From positions 1-36,748 of the forward strand of contig WQZF01000019.1 in NCBI GenBank assembly GCA_009780885.1: a stretch of 36,748 nt of DNA. Reading direction: 5' to 3'. Numbering within the stretch: position 1 is the first letter of the stretch; every line of letters starts with the position of its first letter. Shown one piece after another: positions 1-9,344 of this stretch. The notes under the pieces are model-generated. The model was not told the DNA's origin, made no database searches, and saw only the letters and a list, made by a program, of their open reading frames with translations. This DNA comes from Betaproteobacteria bacterium (GTDB taxonomy: Bacteria; Pseudomonadota; Gammaproteobacteria; Burkholderiales; Rhodocyclaceae). Both the position numbers and the translations under genes were made by a program.

Positions 1-7
1 GGCCTAA

Positions 8-35
8 CAGGCGCCGAAGGCGCCCCGCATTGTGT
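8..35. repeat. GC-rich palindromic repeat, copy 1
   Basis: GGCGCC-GAA-GGCGCC palindrome followed by CCGCATTGTGT. An inverted copy with two mismatches lies at 9248-9274, also a short distance from an AT-rich element. Probably a REP-like intergenic repeat. Confidence 0.6.
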
Positions 36-86
36 AGGGGCGGGTGGTACGGGCGGGTTTCAAACCCGCCCCTACGCCGCCCCTAC
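35..86. repeat. GTAGGGG/CCCCTAC palindromic repeat, copy 1
   Basis: TGTAGGGGCGGG opens the block, and an AAACCCGCCCCTAC segment and then GCCGCCCCTACA close it. The inner GGCGGGTTT-CAAACCCGCC is itself a palindrome. It has the same ends as the blocks at 26699-26781, 33518-33543, 36376-36398 and 36515-36596, with a different inner word. Similar blocks are common intergenic clutter in many GC-rich bacterial genomes. Confidence 0.65.
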
Positions 87-92
87 AGGAAT

Positions 93-112
93 CCCCAAGC
101 TTCAGCTTGGGG
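93..112. repeat. TTCA-loop hairpin repeat (CCCC stem), copy 1
   Basis: CCCCAAGC-TTCA-GCTTGGGG, a perfect 8-bp stem with a 4-nt loop. It belongs with 9220-9239 and 9295-9314, where the inner stem differs but pairing is kept and the loop is TGAA (TTCA on the other strand). Confidence 0.65.
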
Positions 113-124
113 TAACTCAAATTA

Positions 125-200
125 TTTTCTAAATTACTGTTTTAATTTTACTTTGAAAACCACTACTGTAGCGAAACATTATTTAATCAAATTTAGAAAA
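125..200 (+). repeat. AT-rich 76-bp terminal-inverted-repeat element, copy A
   Basis: Starts TTTTCTAAATT and ends AATTTAGAAAA (11-bp perfect inverted termini). The core CACTACTGTAGCGAAACATT sits at 161-180 and is followed by ATTTAA. Copies occur at 9345-9421 (inverted), 20953-21027 (inverted, diverged), 26818-26893 (same orientation) and 33660-33725 (inverted, one end lost). No open frame and no obvious target duplication. TTGAAA at 153-158, 18 nt before CATTAT at 177-182, could act as a weak outward promoter toward zapB; that is inference. I do not know a named family for it. Confidence 0.8.
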
Positions 201-272
201 TCACCCTTCCAACTCGTAGAGTGCGATGGCAATCGCTCCGTTGGGCAGCGAAAATGGATTTGCACGCCTTCC

Positions 273-302
273 TTGACCGGATTTCGTTTTTCCTTCTATA
301 GT
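273..302 (+). promoter_or_regulatory. Sigma-70-like promoter for zapB-zapA
   Basis: TTGACC (273-278), an 18-bp spacer and TATAGT (297-302), each hexamer matching the consensus at five of six positions. The expected transcription start, 6-8 nt after the -10, falls at about 308-310, on or beside the ATG at 310. This suggests a leaderless transcript, and no Shine-Dalgarno sequence is present before that ATG. Confidence 0.6.
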
Positions 303-309
303 CCCGCAA

Positions 310-510
310 ATGATCAACGAACTTGCCGCCCTCGAAAAAAAGGTTTCACGCATCGTGAGCCTTTATCGTTCATTGCGTTCCGAGAACGACGATTTGCGCG
401 CGCGCCTGGAACGCATGCAGGACGAAAGAAATCGCCTCGAAAAATCGGTTGCCGACGCGCGGCAACGCCTGGAGGCGCTGGTGGCGCAGATTCCCGAAAC
501 GGATCTGTAA
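310..510 (+). CDS. ZapB-like short coiled-coil protein (TIGR02449 type)
   Basis: A 66-residue protein that is almost entirely an amphipathic coiled coil: a leucine heptad pattern with many Glu, Arg and Asp residues (for example LRSENDDLRARLERMQDERN). Size, composition and position directly before zapA match the small TIGR02449/ZapB-like family found upstream of zapA in beta- and gammaproteobacteria. The expected role is cytosolic support of FtsZ-ring assembly together with ZapA; this comes from family and context, not from a motif. The ATG at 310 is chosen because it opens the coil. There is no ribosome binding site, which fits the leaderless promoter placed just before it. A 47-nt gap separates it from zapA. 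Confidence 0.75.
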   Translation: MINELAALEKKVSRIVSLYRSLRSENDDLRARLERMQDERNRLEKSVADARQRLEALVAQIPETDL

Positions 511-557
511 GCGTTGGGCGCGACACAAGACCGCTGAATCATCCGGAGCTCGCAGTA

Positions 558-872
558 ATGACGAACGAAACCAACTACCTCGATATCGTCCTTCTCGGCA
601 AGGAATACCGGATCGCCTGCCCGCTGGAAGAACAGGCGGCATTGCGCGCGGCGGTGTCGTATCTCGACGAAAAGATGCATGAAATCGCCGAGCGCACGCA
701 CAGCAATATGGCCGACCGTATTGCTGTCATGGCGGCACTCAATGTCACGCACGAGTACCTCACGTTGCAGAAGCAGCACGGCGAATCAATGGACGGGCTG
801 GACTTCGGGGCGATTCGGCGTAGAATTTCCAGCATGGAAGAGCAGCTCGAAATGGCTCTGGCAAACCGGTAA
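558..872 (+). CDS. zapA: Cell division protein ZapA
   Basis: A 104-residue ZapA, the FtsZ-binding protein that bundles and cross-links protofilaments at the division ring. The N-terminal beta-rich domain (YLDIVLLGKEYRIACP, about residues 6-21) is followed by AALRAAVSYLDEKMHEIAE and a long C-terminal helix that forms the dimer coiled coil (RRRISSMEEQLEMALA at the end). Length matches the family, about 100-110 residues. The ATG at 558 is chosen because it gives the normal ZapA N-terminus; the open frame upstream only reads through repeats. It is probably co-transcribed with the coiled-coil gene before it, and the 6S RNA gene follows 64 bp downstream, the usual order in proteobacteria. Confidence 0.93.
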   Translation: MTNETNYLDIVLLGKEYRIACPLEEQAALRAAVSYLDEKMHEIAERTHSNMADRIAVMAALNVTHEYLTLQKQHGESMDGLDFGAIRRRISSMEEQLEMALANR

Positions 873-936
873 AACCCGGCTCTTCCCGATGATGTCCGGG
901 CAGTCCGGAAGAAGTTTGAAGTTGCGGATTTTCAGT

Positions 937-1114
937 TTTCCCCTGCGGTGCTCGTTTAGGCCATAGATTCCTTGAACCAATGCTAAAGGCATTGGCCGCG
1001 GCCCAGGAAGCCGCTGTGTGCACACCCCTTTGCCGGGTGAGCCTGACGCGGAAGGAAAGCGGCCCATCTGGACTCAGGTTCAGGATGCCGGTCTTGACGG
1101 TACATGCGGGGGAT
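937..1114 (+). ncRNA. ssrS: 6S RNA
   Basis: 6S RNA binds sigma-70 RNA polymerase by mimicking an open promoter and damps transcription in stationary phase. It is placed directly after zapA, the conserved position. The ends close into a long-range stem (TCCCCTGCG near 939-947 with TGCGGGGGA near 1105-1113), and an inner stem pairs CTTGAACC (972-979) with GGTTCAGG (1078-1085). A side hairpin CCAATGC-TAAAG-GCATTGG lies at 978-996. Length of about 178 nt is right for 6S RNA. Ends are estimated from the pairing and may be off by several bases. A strong terminator follows at 1126-1159. Confidence 0.85.
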
Positions 1115-1125
1115 CTATTGATCGA

Positions 1126-1159
1126 CAGCGTGGAGAATGAACTCCACGCTGTTTTTTTT
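1126..1159 (+). terminator. Intrinsic terminator after 6S RNA
   Basis: CAGCGTGGAG (1126-1135), loop AATGAA, CTCCACGCTG (1142-1151), then eight T. A perfect 10-bp stem. The T-run touches the first possible ATG of the TauE gene at 1160, so transcripts of that gene must either read through this site or start within it. Confidence 0.9.
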
Positions 1160-1981
1160 ATGGCTGTTTTCATGACCTGGTGGCTTCTCTATTTCGCGCT
1201 TGGCGCCCTGACCGGCCTTTTCTCCGGGATGCTCGGCATCGGCGGCGGCCTGATGATGACGCCAGTGCTGGCGCTGATGTTTTCCGCCCAGGGATTTTCC
1301 TCGGGAGAAGTCCTGCATCTGGCGCTCGGCACCTCGATGTGCACGATCATCTTTACCTCGTTTTCCAGCATGCGCGCACACCACAAACACCGCGCAGTGT
1401 TATGGCGGGTCGTGGCCGCGCTGGCGCCCGGAATCCTGATCGGCACGGGATTGGGCACCTTGTTTGCCGCGCAGGTGCCCACGCGGCCCCTGTCGATTTT
1501 TTTTACGGTCTTCGTCTGCCTGATCGCGATACAGATGATTGCCGACCTCAAGCCAAAGGCATTGCGGGAATTGCCCGGGGTGGCGGGCCTAGGTTCGGTT
1601 GGCATGGGGATCGGCGCGCTCTCGTGCTTCGTCGCCATCGGCGGCGGATCCCTGACCGTGCCTTTCCTGCTCTGGTGCAACGTGCAGATACGGCAGGCCA
1701 TCGGCACTTCTGCCGCCGTCGGATTCCCGATCGCCATTGGCGGCACGCTGGGCTATATCTACAACGGATGGGAACTCTCCAGCACGCATTCCGCACTGCC
1801 GCCAGGGAGCCTGGGCTTCGTCTATCTGCCCGCCGTGCTCTGCCTGGCCTCCGCCTCGATGATATGCGCCCCCTTCGGCGCATCGCTCGCCCACCGCCTG
1901 CCGGTCACCGTCCTGAAACGGATTTTTGCCGCGATCCTGGTCTTGCTGGCGGCAAAAATGGTCTGGAGCCTTTTCCAGTAG
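1160..1981 (+). CDS. TauE/SafE family anion exporter
   Basis: An integral inner-membrane protein of about 273 residues with around eight hydrophobic segments. It shows the internal duplication typical of TauE/SafE (DUF81) transporters: a glycine-rich motif in the first half (GMLGIGGGLMMTPVL, about residues 23-37) repeated in the second half (SCFVAIGGGSLTVPFL). Family members are proposed to export sulfite, sulfoacetate or other organosulfur anions; substrate cannot be told here. Two in-frame ATGs, 1160 and 1172, are possible and neither has a clear ribosome binding site; the second (MTWWLLYF) begins right at the first membrane helix. In many relatives the gene after 6S RNA is instead 5-formyltetrahydrofolate cyclo-ligase, so this neighbour is atypical. 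Confidence 0.85.
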   Translation: MAVFMTWWLLYFALGALTGLFSGMLGIGGGLMMTPVLALMFSAQGFSSGEVLHLALGTSMCTIIFTSFSSMRAHHKHRAVLWRVVAALAPGILIGTGLGTLFAAQVPTRPLSIFFTVFVCLIAIQMIADLKPKALRELPGVAGLGSVGMGIGALSCFVAIGGGSLTVPFLLWCNVQIRQAIGTSAAVGFPIAIGGTLGYIYNGWELSSTHSALPPGSLGFVYLPAVLCLASASMICAPFGASLAHRLPVTVLKRIFAAILVLLAAKMVWSLFQ

Positions 1982-2212
1982 GAAGAATCCCGGTCGTGGA
2001 GAAAAAAAAGCCCAACGAGATATTCCTCTCACGGCGGGCGGAAACGCATTGTGGGCGTTCACTTTGATCTACAAATCTTCAGGTAAAATTGATGGTTTTT
2101 CGCAGTCCACAACCGCCAGCATCCTTTGCGCTGGCCCTGCAAGCCTTTCGGAACCCCTTCGGAACTCCGTTTCCCCCAGGCCAACCCGTTCTTGACCCGA
2201 TACGAGATGCCC

Positions 2213-4405
<2,193 letters not shown>

Positions 4406-4465
4406 GCGGCGATTCCAGCCTTTCCGATCCGAATAACGATCCGGCCGCATGATTCGCGGGTGCTC

Positions 4466-5485
4466 ATGAGCGCGCTTCCCATCACCGACTGTTGCGACCG
4501 GAATCCCGGAGCCGGGATTCCGCCGGATGACGCGCTCGTCGCAGGAGTGCTCGCGCGCGAACGCCGCGCGCTGGCCAAGGCAATCACCCTGATCGAAAGC
4601 ACGCGCCCCGACCACCAGGAGCGCGCGCGCGAAGTGCTCGCCGCGCTTCTGCCGCATACCGGACGCGCGATCCGGATCGGCATTTCCGGCGCTCCGGGCG
4701 CGGGCAAGTCGACCTTCATCGAAGCCTTCGGCAATTACCTGATCGACAGCGGGCGGCGGCTCGCAGTGCTCGCAGTCGATCCCTCGTCCTCGCTCTCCGG
4801 CGGTTCGATCCTGGGCGACAAGACACGCATGGAATCGCTGTGCCACCGGGAAGAAGCCTTCATCCGCCCTTCGCCCTCGGCGGGGTCGCTGGGCGGCGTT
4901 GCCGCGAAGACGCGCGAAGCGATGCTCGCCTGCGAAGCGGCGGGCTTCGATGTCGTCATCATCGAGACTGTCGGCGTGGGGCAATCGGAAACGACGGTCG
5001 CGGGCATGGTCGACATGTTCTGCCTGCTGCAATTGCCCAATGCCGGCGACGATTTGCAGGCGATCAAGAAAGGAATCGTCGAAATCGCCGATGTGGTGCT
5101 CGTCAACAAGGCGGATATCGATCCGAAGGCGGCAGAATTTACGCGAGTACAATGGAAAAACGCATTGGCCTTGCTGCGTCCGGTACACCCGCAATGGAAA
5201 CCGCCGGTTCTTGCGGTGAGTTCGGCCAGGAGACAGGGGATCGCCGAGTTCTGGCACGAAATCGAAAAGTATCGGGAATTGATGGAAAAAAGCGGCGAAT
5301 TCGCCGCGAAGCGGCAACGGCAGGCTCTCGACTGGATGTGGAACCTGATCGATTCCGGATTGAGGCATTTTTTCCGGGAGCACCCGGCAGTGCGCCGCGA
5401 TTTGCCCGAATGTACCGAAGCGGTAGGCGATGGGAAGATGACGCCCACCGCCGCTGCTTATCGTTTATTGCGCGATCTGGACTGA
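4466..5485 (+). CDS. meaB: Methylmalonyl-CoA mutase chaperone GTPase MeaB (ArgK family)
   Basis: G3E-type P-loop GTPase that gates cobalamin loading and protects methylmalonyl-CoA mutase from inactivation. Seen in about 339 residues: Walker A GAPGAGKST near residue 75, AVDPSSSLSGGSILGDKTRM (switch region), ETVGVGQSE (Walker B region) and the NKAD guanine-specificity motif. The C-terminal part carries the usual dimerisation helices. The ATG at 4466 is used; a GTG two codons upstream (4460) is also possible. It lies directly after the mutase gene in the same direction, the classic pairing. A terminator-like hairpin follows at 5513-5534, so the carboxylase genes may form a separate transcript or depend on read-through. 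Confidence 0.94.
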   Translation: MSALPITDCCDRNPGAGIPPDDALVAGVLARERRALAKAITLIESTRPDHQERAREVLAALLPHTGRAIRIGISGAPGAGKSTFIEAFGNYLIDSGRRLAVLAVDPSSSLSGGSILGDKTRMESLCHREEAFIRPSPSAGSLGGVAAKTREAMLACEAAGFDVVIIETVGVGQSETTVAGMVDMFCLLQLPNAGDDLQAIKKGIVEIADVVLVNKADIDPKAAEFTRVQWKNALALLRPVHPQWKPPVLAVSSARRQGIAEFWHEIEKYRELMEKSGEFAAKRQRQALDWMWNLIDSGLRHFFREHPAVRRDLPECTEAVGDGKMTPTAAAYRLLRDLD

Positions 5486-5512
5486 AGCGGGAATGGAATT
5501 CTGGAATTCTGG

Positions 5513-5534
5513 AATCCCGGGACCCCGGGATTTT
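5513..5534 (+). terminator. Probable intrinsic terminator between meaB and pccB
   Basis: AATCCCGG, loop GACC, CCGGGATT, then TT and further T-rich sequence (CTGATTTTG). An 8-bp stem. It is preceded by two tandem GGAATTCT units (5495-5510). It would limit read-through from scpA-meaB into pccB. Confidence 0.55.
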
Positions 5535-5558
5535 CTGATTTTGTTTGATTTACTTATT

Positions 5559-5566
5559 GGGAGGAG
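5559..5566 (+). promoter_or_regulatory. Strong ribosome binding site of pccB
   Basis: GGGAGGAG, 8 nt before the ATG at 5575. It decides this start over the upstream in-frame codon near 5545, which would read through the Shine-Dalgarno itself. Confidence 0.8.
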
Positions 5567-5574
5567 TCTACACG

Positions 5575-7107
5575 ATGCATGACATCATCCAGCAACTTGA
5601 AGGAAAGCGCGAGGCGGCACGGCTTGGCGGCGGCGCGAAGCGGATCGACGCGCAACACAACAAGGGCAAATTGACCGCGCGGGAACGCATCGACGTTCTG
5701 CTCGACCCCGGTTCCTTTGAAGAATGGGACATGTTCAAGGAACACCGTTGCGGCGACTTCGGCATGTCCAAAACGCACATTCCGGGCGACGGCGTCGTCA
5801 CCGGCTACGGCACGATCGACGGCCGCCTGGTCTTCGTCTTTTCGCAGGATTTCACCGTTTTCGGCGGCGCGCTTTCCGAGGCGCATGCGGAAAAGATCTG
5901 CAAGATCATGGATCACGCGATGAAGGTTGGCGCTCCGGTCATCGGCCTGAACGACTCCGGCGGCGCGCGCATCCAGGAAGGGGTCGCCTCGCTCGGCGGC
6001 TATGCCGACGTATTCCAGCGCAATGTGATGGCCTCGGGCGTCGTGCCGCAGATTTCGATGATCATGGGCCCGTGCGCGGGCGGCGCGGTGTATTCGCCGG
6101 CGATGACCGATTTCATTTTCATGGTCAAGGATTCCTCATACATGTTCGTCACCGGCCCGGATGTCGTCAAGACCGTGACCCACGAGGACGTTACCGCCGA
6201 GGAACTGGGCGGCGCGATCACGCATACGACCAAATCCGGCGTAGCCGACCTGGCCTTTGAAAATGACGTCGAGGCGCTGGTCATGCTGCGTCGCTTCATG
6301 AATTTCATCCCGGCGAGCAACCGCGAAAAGCCGCCGATCCAGCCGACGCTGGATCCCGCCGACCGGATCGACTACTCGCTCGATACGCTGGTGCCGGATA
6401 GCGCGAACAAGCCCTACGACATGAAGGAGCTGATCATCAAGATCGTCGATGATTGCGACTTCTTTGAACTGCAACCCGACAACGCCAAGAACATCATCAT
6501 CGGCTTTGCGCGGATGGAAGGCCGCACGATCGGCATCGTCGCCAACCAGCCGCTGGTGCTTGCCGGCTGCCTCGATATCCGTTCCTCGATGAAGGCGGCG
6601 CGTTTTGTGCGCTTCTGCGATGCCTTCAACATCCCCGTCGTCACCTTCGTCGATGTTCCCGGTTTCATGCCCGGCACCGCGCAGGAATACGGCGGCATCA
6701 TCAAGCATGGCGCCAAGCTGCTCTACGCCTTTGCCGAATGCACGGTGCCCAAAGTCACCGTCATCACGCGCAAGGCTTATGGCGGCGCCTACGACGTGAT
6801 GAGTTCCAAGCACCTGCGCGGCGACGTCAACTTCGCATGGCCATCGGCGGAAATCGCGGTCATGGGCCCCAAGGGCGCGGTTGAAATCATTTTCCGCGAA
6901 GAAAAGAACGATCCCGCCAAGCTCGCCGAACGCGAAGCCGAGTACAAGAGCAAATTTGCCAATCCCTTCGTTGCCAGCGCGCGCGGCTTTATTGACGATG
7001 TCATCATGCCGAACGAAACGCGGAAACGGATCTGCCGTTCGCTGGCGATGTTGCGCGACAAGCAGTTGGAAAACCCGTGGCGCAAGCACTGCAACATTCC
7101 GCTTTGA
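5575..7107 (+). CDS. pccB: Propionyl-CoA carboxylase, beta (carboxyltransferase) subunit
   Basis: A 510-residue acyl-CoA carboxyltransferase that moves CO2 from biotin to propionyl-CoA, giving (S)-methylmalonyl-CoA. It has two crotonase-fold halves: the N-terminal acyl-CoA site ([32 protein letters not shown]) and the C-terminal carboxybiotin site ([37 protein letters not shown]). Length and motifs match PccB. A close acetyl-CoA or methylcrotonyl-CoA carboxylase paralogue is less likely because the gene sits with mutase, MeaB and a biotin-carrying alpha subunit. The start is fixed by the strong ribosome binding site at 5559-5566. pccA begins 37 bp downstream. Confidence 0.94.
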   Translation: MHDIIQQLEGKREAARLGGGAKRIDAQHNKGKLTARERIDVLLDPGSFEEWDMFKEHRCGDFGMSKTHIPGDGVVTGYGTIDGRLVFVFSQDFTVFGGALSEAHAEKICKIMDHAMKVGAPVIGLNDSGGARIQEGVASLGGYADVFQRNVMASGVVPQISMIMGPCAGGAVYSPAMTDFIFMVKDSSYMFVTGPDVVKTVTHEDVTAEELGGAITHTTKSGVADLAFENDVEALVMLRRFMNFIPASNREKPPIQPTLDPADRIDYSLDTLVPDSANKPYDMKELIIKIVDDCDFFELQPDNAKNIIIGFARMEGRTIGIVANQPLVLAGCLDIRSSMKAARFVRFCDAFNIPVVTFVDVPGFMPGTAQEYGGIIKHGAKLLYAFAECTVPKVTVITRKAYGGAYDVMSSKHLRGDVNFAWPSAEIAVMGPKGAVEIIFREEKNDPAKLAEREAEYKSKFANPFVASARGFIDDVIMPNETRKRICRSLAMLRDKQLENPWRKHCNIPL

Positions 7108-7144
7108 AAGCGCCCCGGAACTACTGACCGAATCGGAAAAACAA

Positions 7145-9133
7145 ATGTTCAAGAAAATACTTATTGCCAATCGCGGCGAAATTGCCTGCCGCGTGATCAA
7201 AACCGCCCGTCGCCTGGGGATATTGACCGTTGCCGTCTATTCCGAGGCGGACAAGGACTCGCGCCATGTCGTCATGGCCGACGAAGCGATCTGCATCGGG
7301 CCTGCACCATCGAAGGAATCGTATCTGAGGATGGACCGGATCATTGACGCCTGCAAGGAAACCGGCGCTGAAGCCGTGCATCCGGGCTACGGTTTCCTGT
7401 CGGAAAACGAGGAATTCGCGCGCCGCCTGGAAGAAGAAGGAATCGTCTTCATCGGCCCGAAACACGCCTCGATTGCGGCGATGGGCGACAAGATCGCCTC
7501 CAAGAAGCTCGCGTTGAAAGCCAAGGTCAACACCATCCCGGGCTATAACGACGTCATCGAAACACCAGAGAAGGCTGTGGAAATCGCCAGGGGTATCGGC
7601 TACCCGGTGATGATCAAGGCTTCCGCCGGCGGTGGCGGCAAGGGGCTGCGCGTCGCGCACAATGACGAGGAAACCTTCGAGGGCTTCTCTTCCTGCCGCA
7701 ATGAAGCGAGAAACAGCTTCGGCGACGATCGCGTATTCATCGAGAAATTCGTCCTTGAGCCGCGCCATATCGAAATCCAGGTGCTCGGCGATGCGCATGG
7801 CAACTGCGTCTATCTGTGGGAGCGCGAATGCTCGATCCAGCGCCGCCACCAGAAAGTCATCGAGGAAGCGCCCTCCTCCTTTCTCGACGAAGCGACCCGC
7901 AAGGCCATGGGCGAGCAGGCGGTGGCCCTGGCCAGGGCGGTCGATTACCAGTCCGCCGGCACCGTCGAATTCGTCGTCGGCGCCGATCGCTCGTTCTACT
8001 TCCTCGAAATGAACACCCGCTTGCAGGTCGAGCATCCGGTCACCGAAATGATCACCGGCATCGACCTGGTCGAACAGATGATCCGCATTGCCGCTGGCGA
8101 AAAACTCTCCTTCACCCAGGGCGAAATCAAGCGTGACGGCTGGGCGATCGAATGCCGGATCAATGCCGAAGACCCGTTCCGGGGCTTCCTGCCCTCGACC
8201 GGGCGGCTCGTCAAATTCATCCCGCCGGAAGAGAAGGAAGACGAAGTGCGCGTCGACACCGGCGTCTATGAAGGCGGCGACATCTCGATGTTCTACGACT
8301 CGATGATCGCCAAGCTGATCGTCCACGCCCCGACCCGGGACGAAGCAATCATCCGGATGCGCAATGCGCTCAACAGTTTCGTCATTCGCGGAATCAACTC
8401 CAACATTCCGTTCCAGGCCGCGCTGATGCAGCATCCACGCTTCCAGTCCGGCAACTTCAACACCGGCCTCATCGCCGAGGAATACCCGGACGGCTTTTCG
8501 ATGGAGCAAGCCCCGCACGACGACCCGGCCCTGCTGATCGCGGTCGCCGCCTTCGTGCATCGGCGCTATATCGACCGCTCCGCCCGCGTTTCCGGTCAAT
8601 TGCCGGGACACGAGCGGCGCGTCGGCGACGAATGGGTCGCGCTGTGGAACGGCCAGTACCACCCGGTCATCGCCCGCCCCGCCGAAGGCGGCTACATGAT
8701 CGAGTACAAGGGCAAGAAATACAGCATCCGCTCCAACTGGCGCCTCGGCCAGCCGATCTTCCAATGCACCTACAACGGCCAGGAATGCACGCTGCAAGTC
8801 GAGCGTCATCACATGAAGCACCGGATCTTCCACTGGGGCACGCAGGCCAACATCATCGTCGTCACCGCGCATGCGGCGGGCATGCTCGCCCTGATGCCGG
8901 AAAAACCGGAACCCGATCTCTCCCGCTTCCTGCTCTCTCCGATGCCCGGCCTGCTGCGCGAAATTTGCGTCGAGGAAGGCGGGGAAGTCAAAGCCGGAGA
9001 AAGAATCGCGGTCATCGAAGCGATGAAGATGGAAAACATCATCAAGGCCGAGCGGGAAAGCAAGGTCAAGAAGATCGTCGCCAAGGCAGGCGAAAGCCTT
9101 TCGGTCGATCAGGTGATCATGGAATTTGAATAA
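7145..9133 (+). CDS. pccA: Propionyl-CoA carboxylase, alpha (biotin carboxylase / carrier) subunit
   Basis: A 662-residue biotin-dependent subunit that carboxylates its own biotin using ATP and bicarbonate. Order: biotin carboxylase N-terminal domain (ILIANRGEIACRVIKTAR from residue 5), ATP-grasp domain (KASAGGGGKGLRV; FLEMNTRLQVEHPVTE), C-terminal carboxylase domain, linking BT-type domain, and a biotinyl carrier domain with EAMKMEN. The biotinylated lysine is residue 628, 34 residues from the end, the usual spacing. The ATG at 7145 gives the canonical MFKKILIANRGE start, with GGAAA a short distance upstream. It is the last gene of the module and is followed by a strong terminator. Function needs biotin, whose late synthesis genes lie at 18005-20921. 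Confidence 0.95.
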   Translation: MFKKILIANRGEIACRVIKTARRLGILTVAVYSEADKDSRHVVMADEAICIGPAPSKESYLRMDRIIDACKETGAEAVHPGYGFLSENEEFARRLEEEGIVFIGPKHASIAAMGDKIASKKLALKAKVNTIPGYNDVIETPEKAVEIARGIGYPVMIKASAGGGGKGLRVAHNDEETFEGFSSCRNEARNSFGDDRVFIEKFVLEPRHIEIQVLGDAHGNCVYLWERECSIQRRHQKVIEEAPSSFLDEATRKAMGEQAVALARAVDYQSAGTVEFVVGADRSFYFLEMNTRLQVEHPVTEMITGIDLVEQMIRIAAGEKLSFTQGEIKRDGWAIECRINAEDPFRGFLPSTGRLVKFIPPEEKEDEVRVDTGVYEGGDISMFYDSMIAKLIVHAPTRDEAIIRMRNALNSFVIRGINSNIPFQAALMQHPRFQSGNFNTGLIAEEYPDGFSMEQAPHDDPALLIAVAAFVHRRYIDRSARVSGQLPGHERRVGDEWVALWNGQYHPVIARPAEGGYMIEYKGKKYSIRSNWRLGQPIFQCTYNGQECTLQVERHHMKHRIFHWGTQANIIVVTAHAAGMLALMPEKPEPDLSRFLLSPMPGLLREICVEEGGEVKAGERIAVIEAMKMENIIKAERESKVKKIVAKAGESLSVDQVIMEFE

Positions 9134-9158
9134 ACTTCCTCCCGGAAAACCCGGCAGG

Positions 9159-9200
9159 AACGGCCACGAGGAAAGCTCATCCCTCGTGGCCGTTTTCGTT
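9159..9200 (+). terminator. Intrinsic terminator after pccA
   Basis: AACGGCCACGAGG (9159-9171) pairs perfectly with CCTCGTGGCCGTT (9182-9194) around a 10-nt loop, followed by TTCGTTTT. It ends the propionate transcript. Confidence 0.9.
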
Positions 9201-9219
9201 TTGGAAACTCTTTGAGTCA

Positions 9220-9239
9220 CCCCAACCTGAAGGTTGGGG
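9220..9239. repeat. TGAA-loop hairpin repeat (CCCC stem), copy 2
   Basis: CCCCAACC-TGAA-GGTTGGGG, a perfect 8-bp stem. The flanks (GAGTCA before, ATTCC after) match the reverse complement of the flanks of the hairpin at 93-112, so the repeat unit is wider than the stem. Confidence 0.65.
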
Positions 9240-9247
9240 ATTCCTCG

Positions 9248-9274
9248 ACACAATGTGGGGCGCCTTTGGCGCCT
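9248..9274. repeat. GC-rich palindromic repeat, copy 2
   Basis: ACACAATGTGG followed by GGCGCC-TTT-GGCGCC. It is an inverted copy of 8-35 with two mismatches. Confidence 0.6.
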
Positions 9275-9294
9275 GCTGCGCCATGTCTCGCTGA

Positions 9295-9314
9295 CCCCGC
9301 CATGAATGGCGGGG
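9295..9314. repeat. TGAA-loop hairpin repeat (CCCC stem), copy 3
   Basis: CCCCGCCA-TGAA-TGGCGGGG, followed by ATT. Same loop and outer stem as 9220-9239; the inner four stem pairs differ but all still pair. Confidence 0.65.
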
Positions 9315-9344
9315 ATTGCGCTCGACAGGTGTTCAAGGAGAATA

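Larger units (their letters stand above)
1..309. other. Noncoding repeat mosaic and zapB promoter region
   Basis: No credible gene is seen. The stretch holds, in order, a GC palindrome (8-35), a GTAGGGG/CCCCTAC block (35-86), a perfect 8-bp-stem hairpin (93-112), a 76-bp AT-rich inverted-repeat element (125-200), unassigned sequence (202-272) and a sigma-70-like promoter (273-302). An open frame runs through all of this into zapA, but its translation is low-complexity repeat sequence with no family resemblance, so it is not called. Confidence 0.75.

Noticed and set aside
125-200. AT element read as an integron attC site
   Set aside because: Ends do not carry the RYYYAAC/GTTRRRY boxes, and no gene cassettes or integrase are seen.
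125-201. Target site duplication flanking the AT elements
   Set aside because: The flanking bases of the copies show at most a shared A/T next to the ends; no consistent direct repeat of 2 bp or more could be defined by eye.
30-557. Extended N-terminus of zapA reaching back to position 30
   Set aside because: It would translate several repeats, the promoter and the zapB-like gene in another frame. ZapA proteins begin near MTNETNYLDI.
1982-2212. Cobalamin riboswitch before the mutase, or before the adenosyltransferase (19233-19266)
   Set aside because: No B12-box-like GCCACTG was found in the leader of scpA, and the spacer before cobO is only 34 bp.
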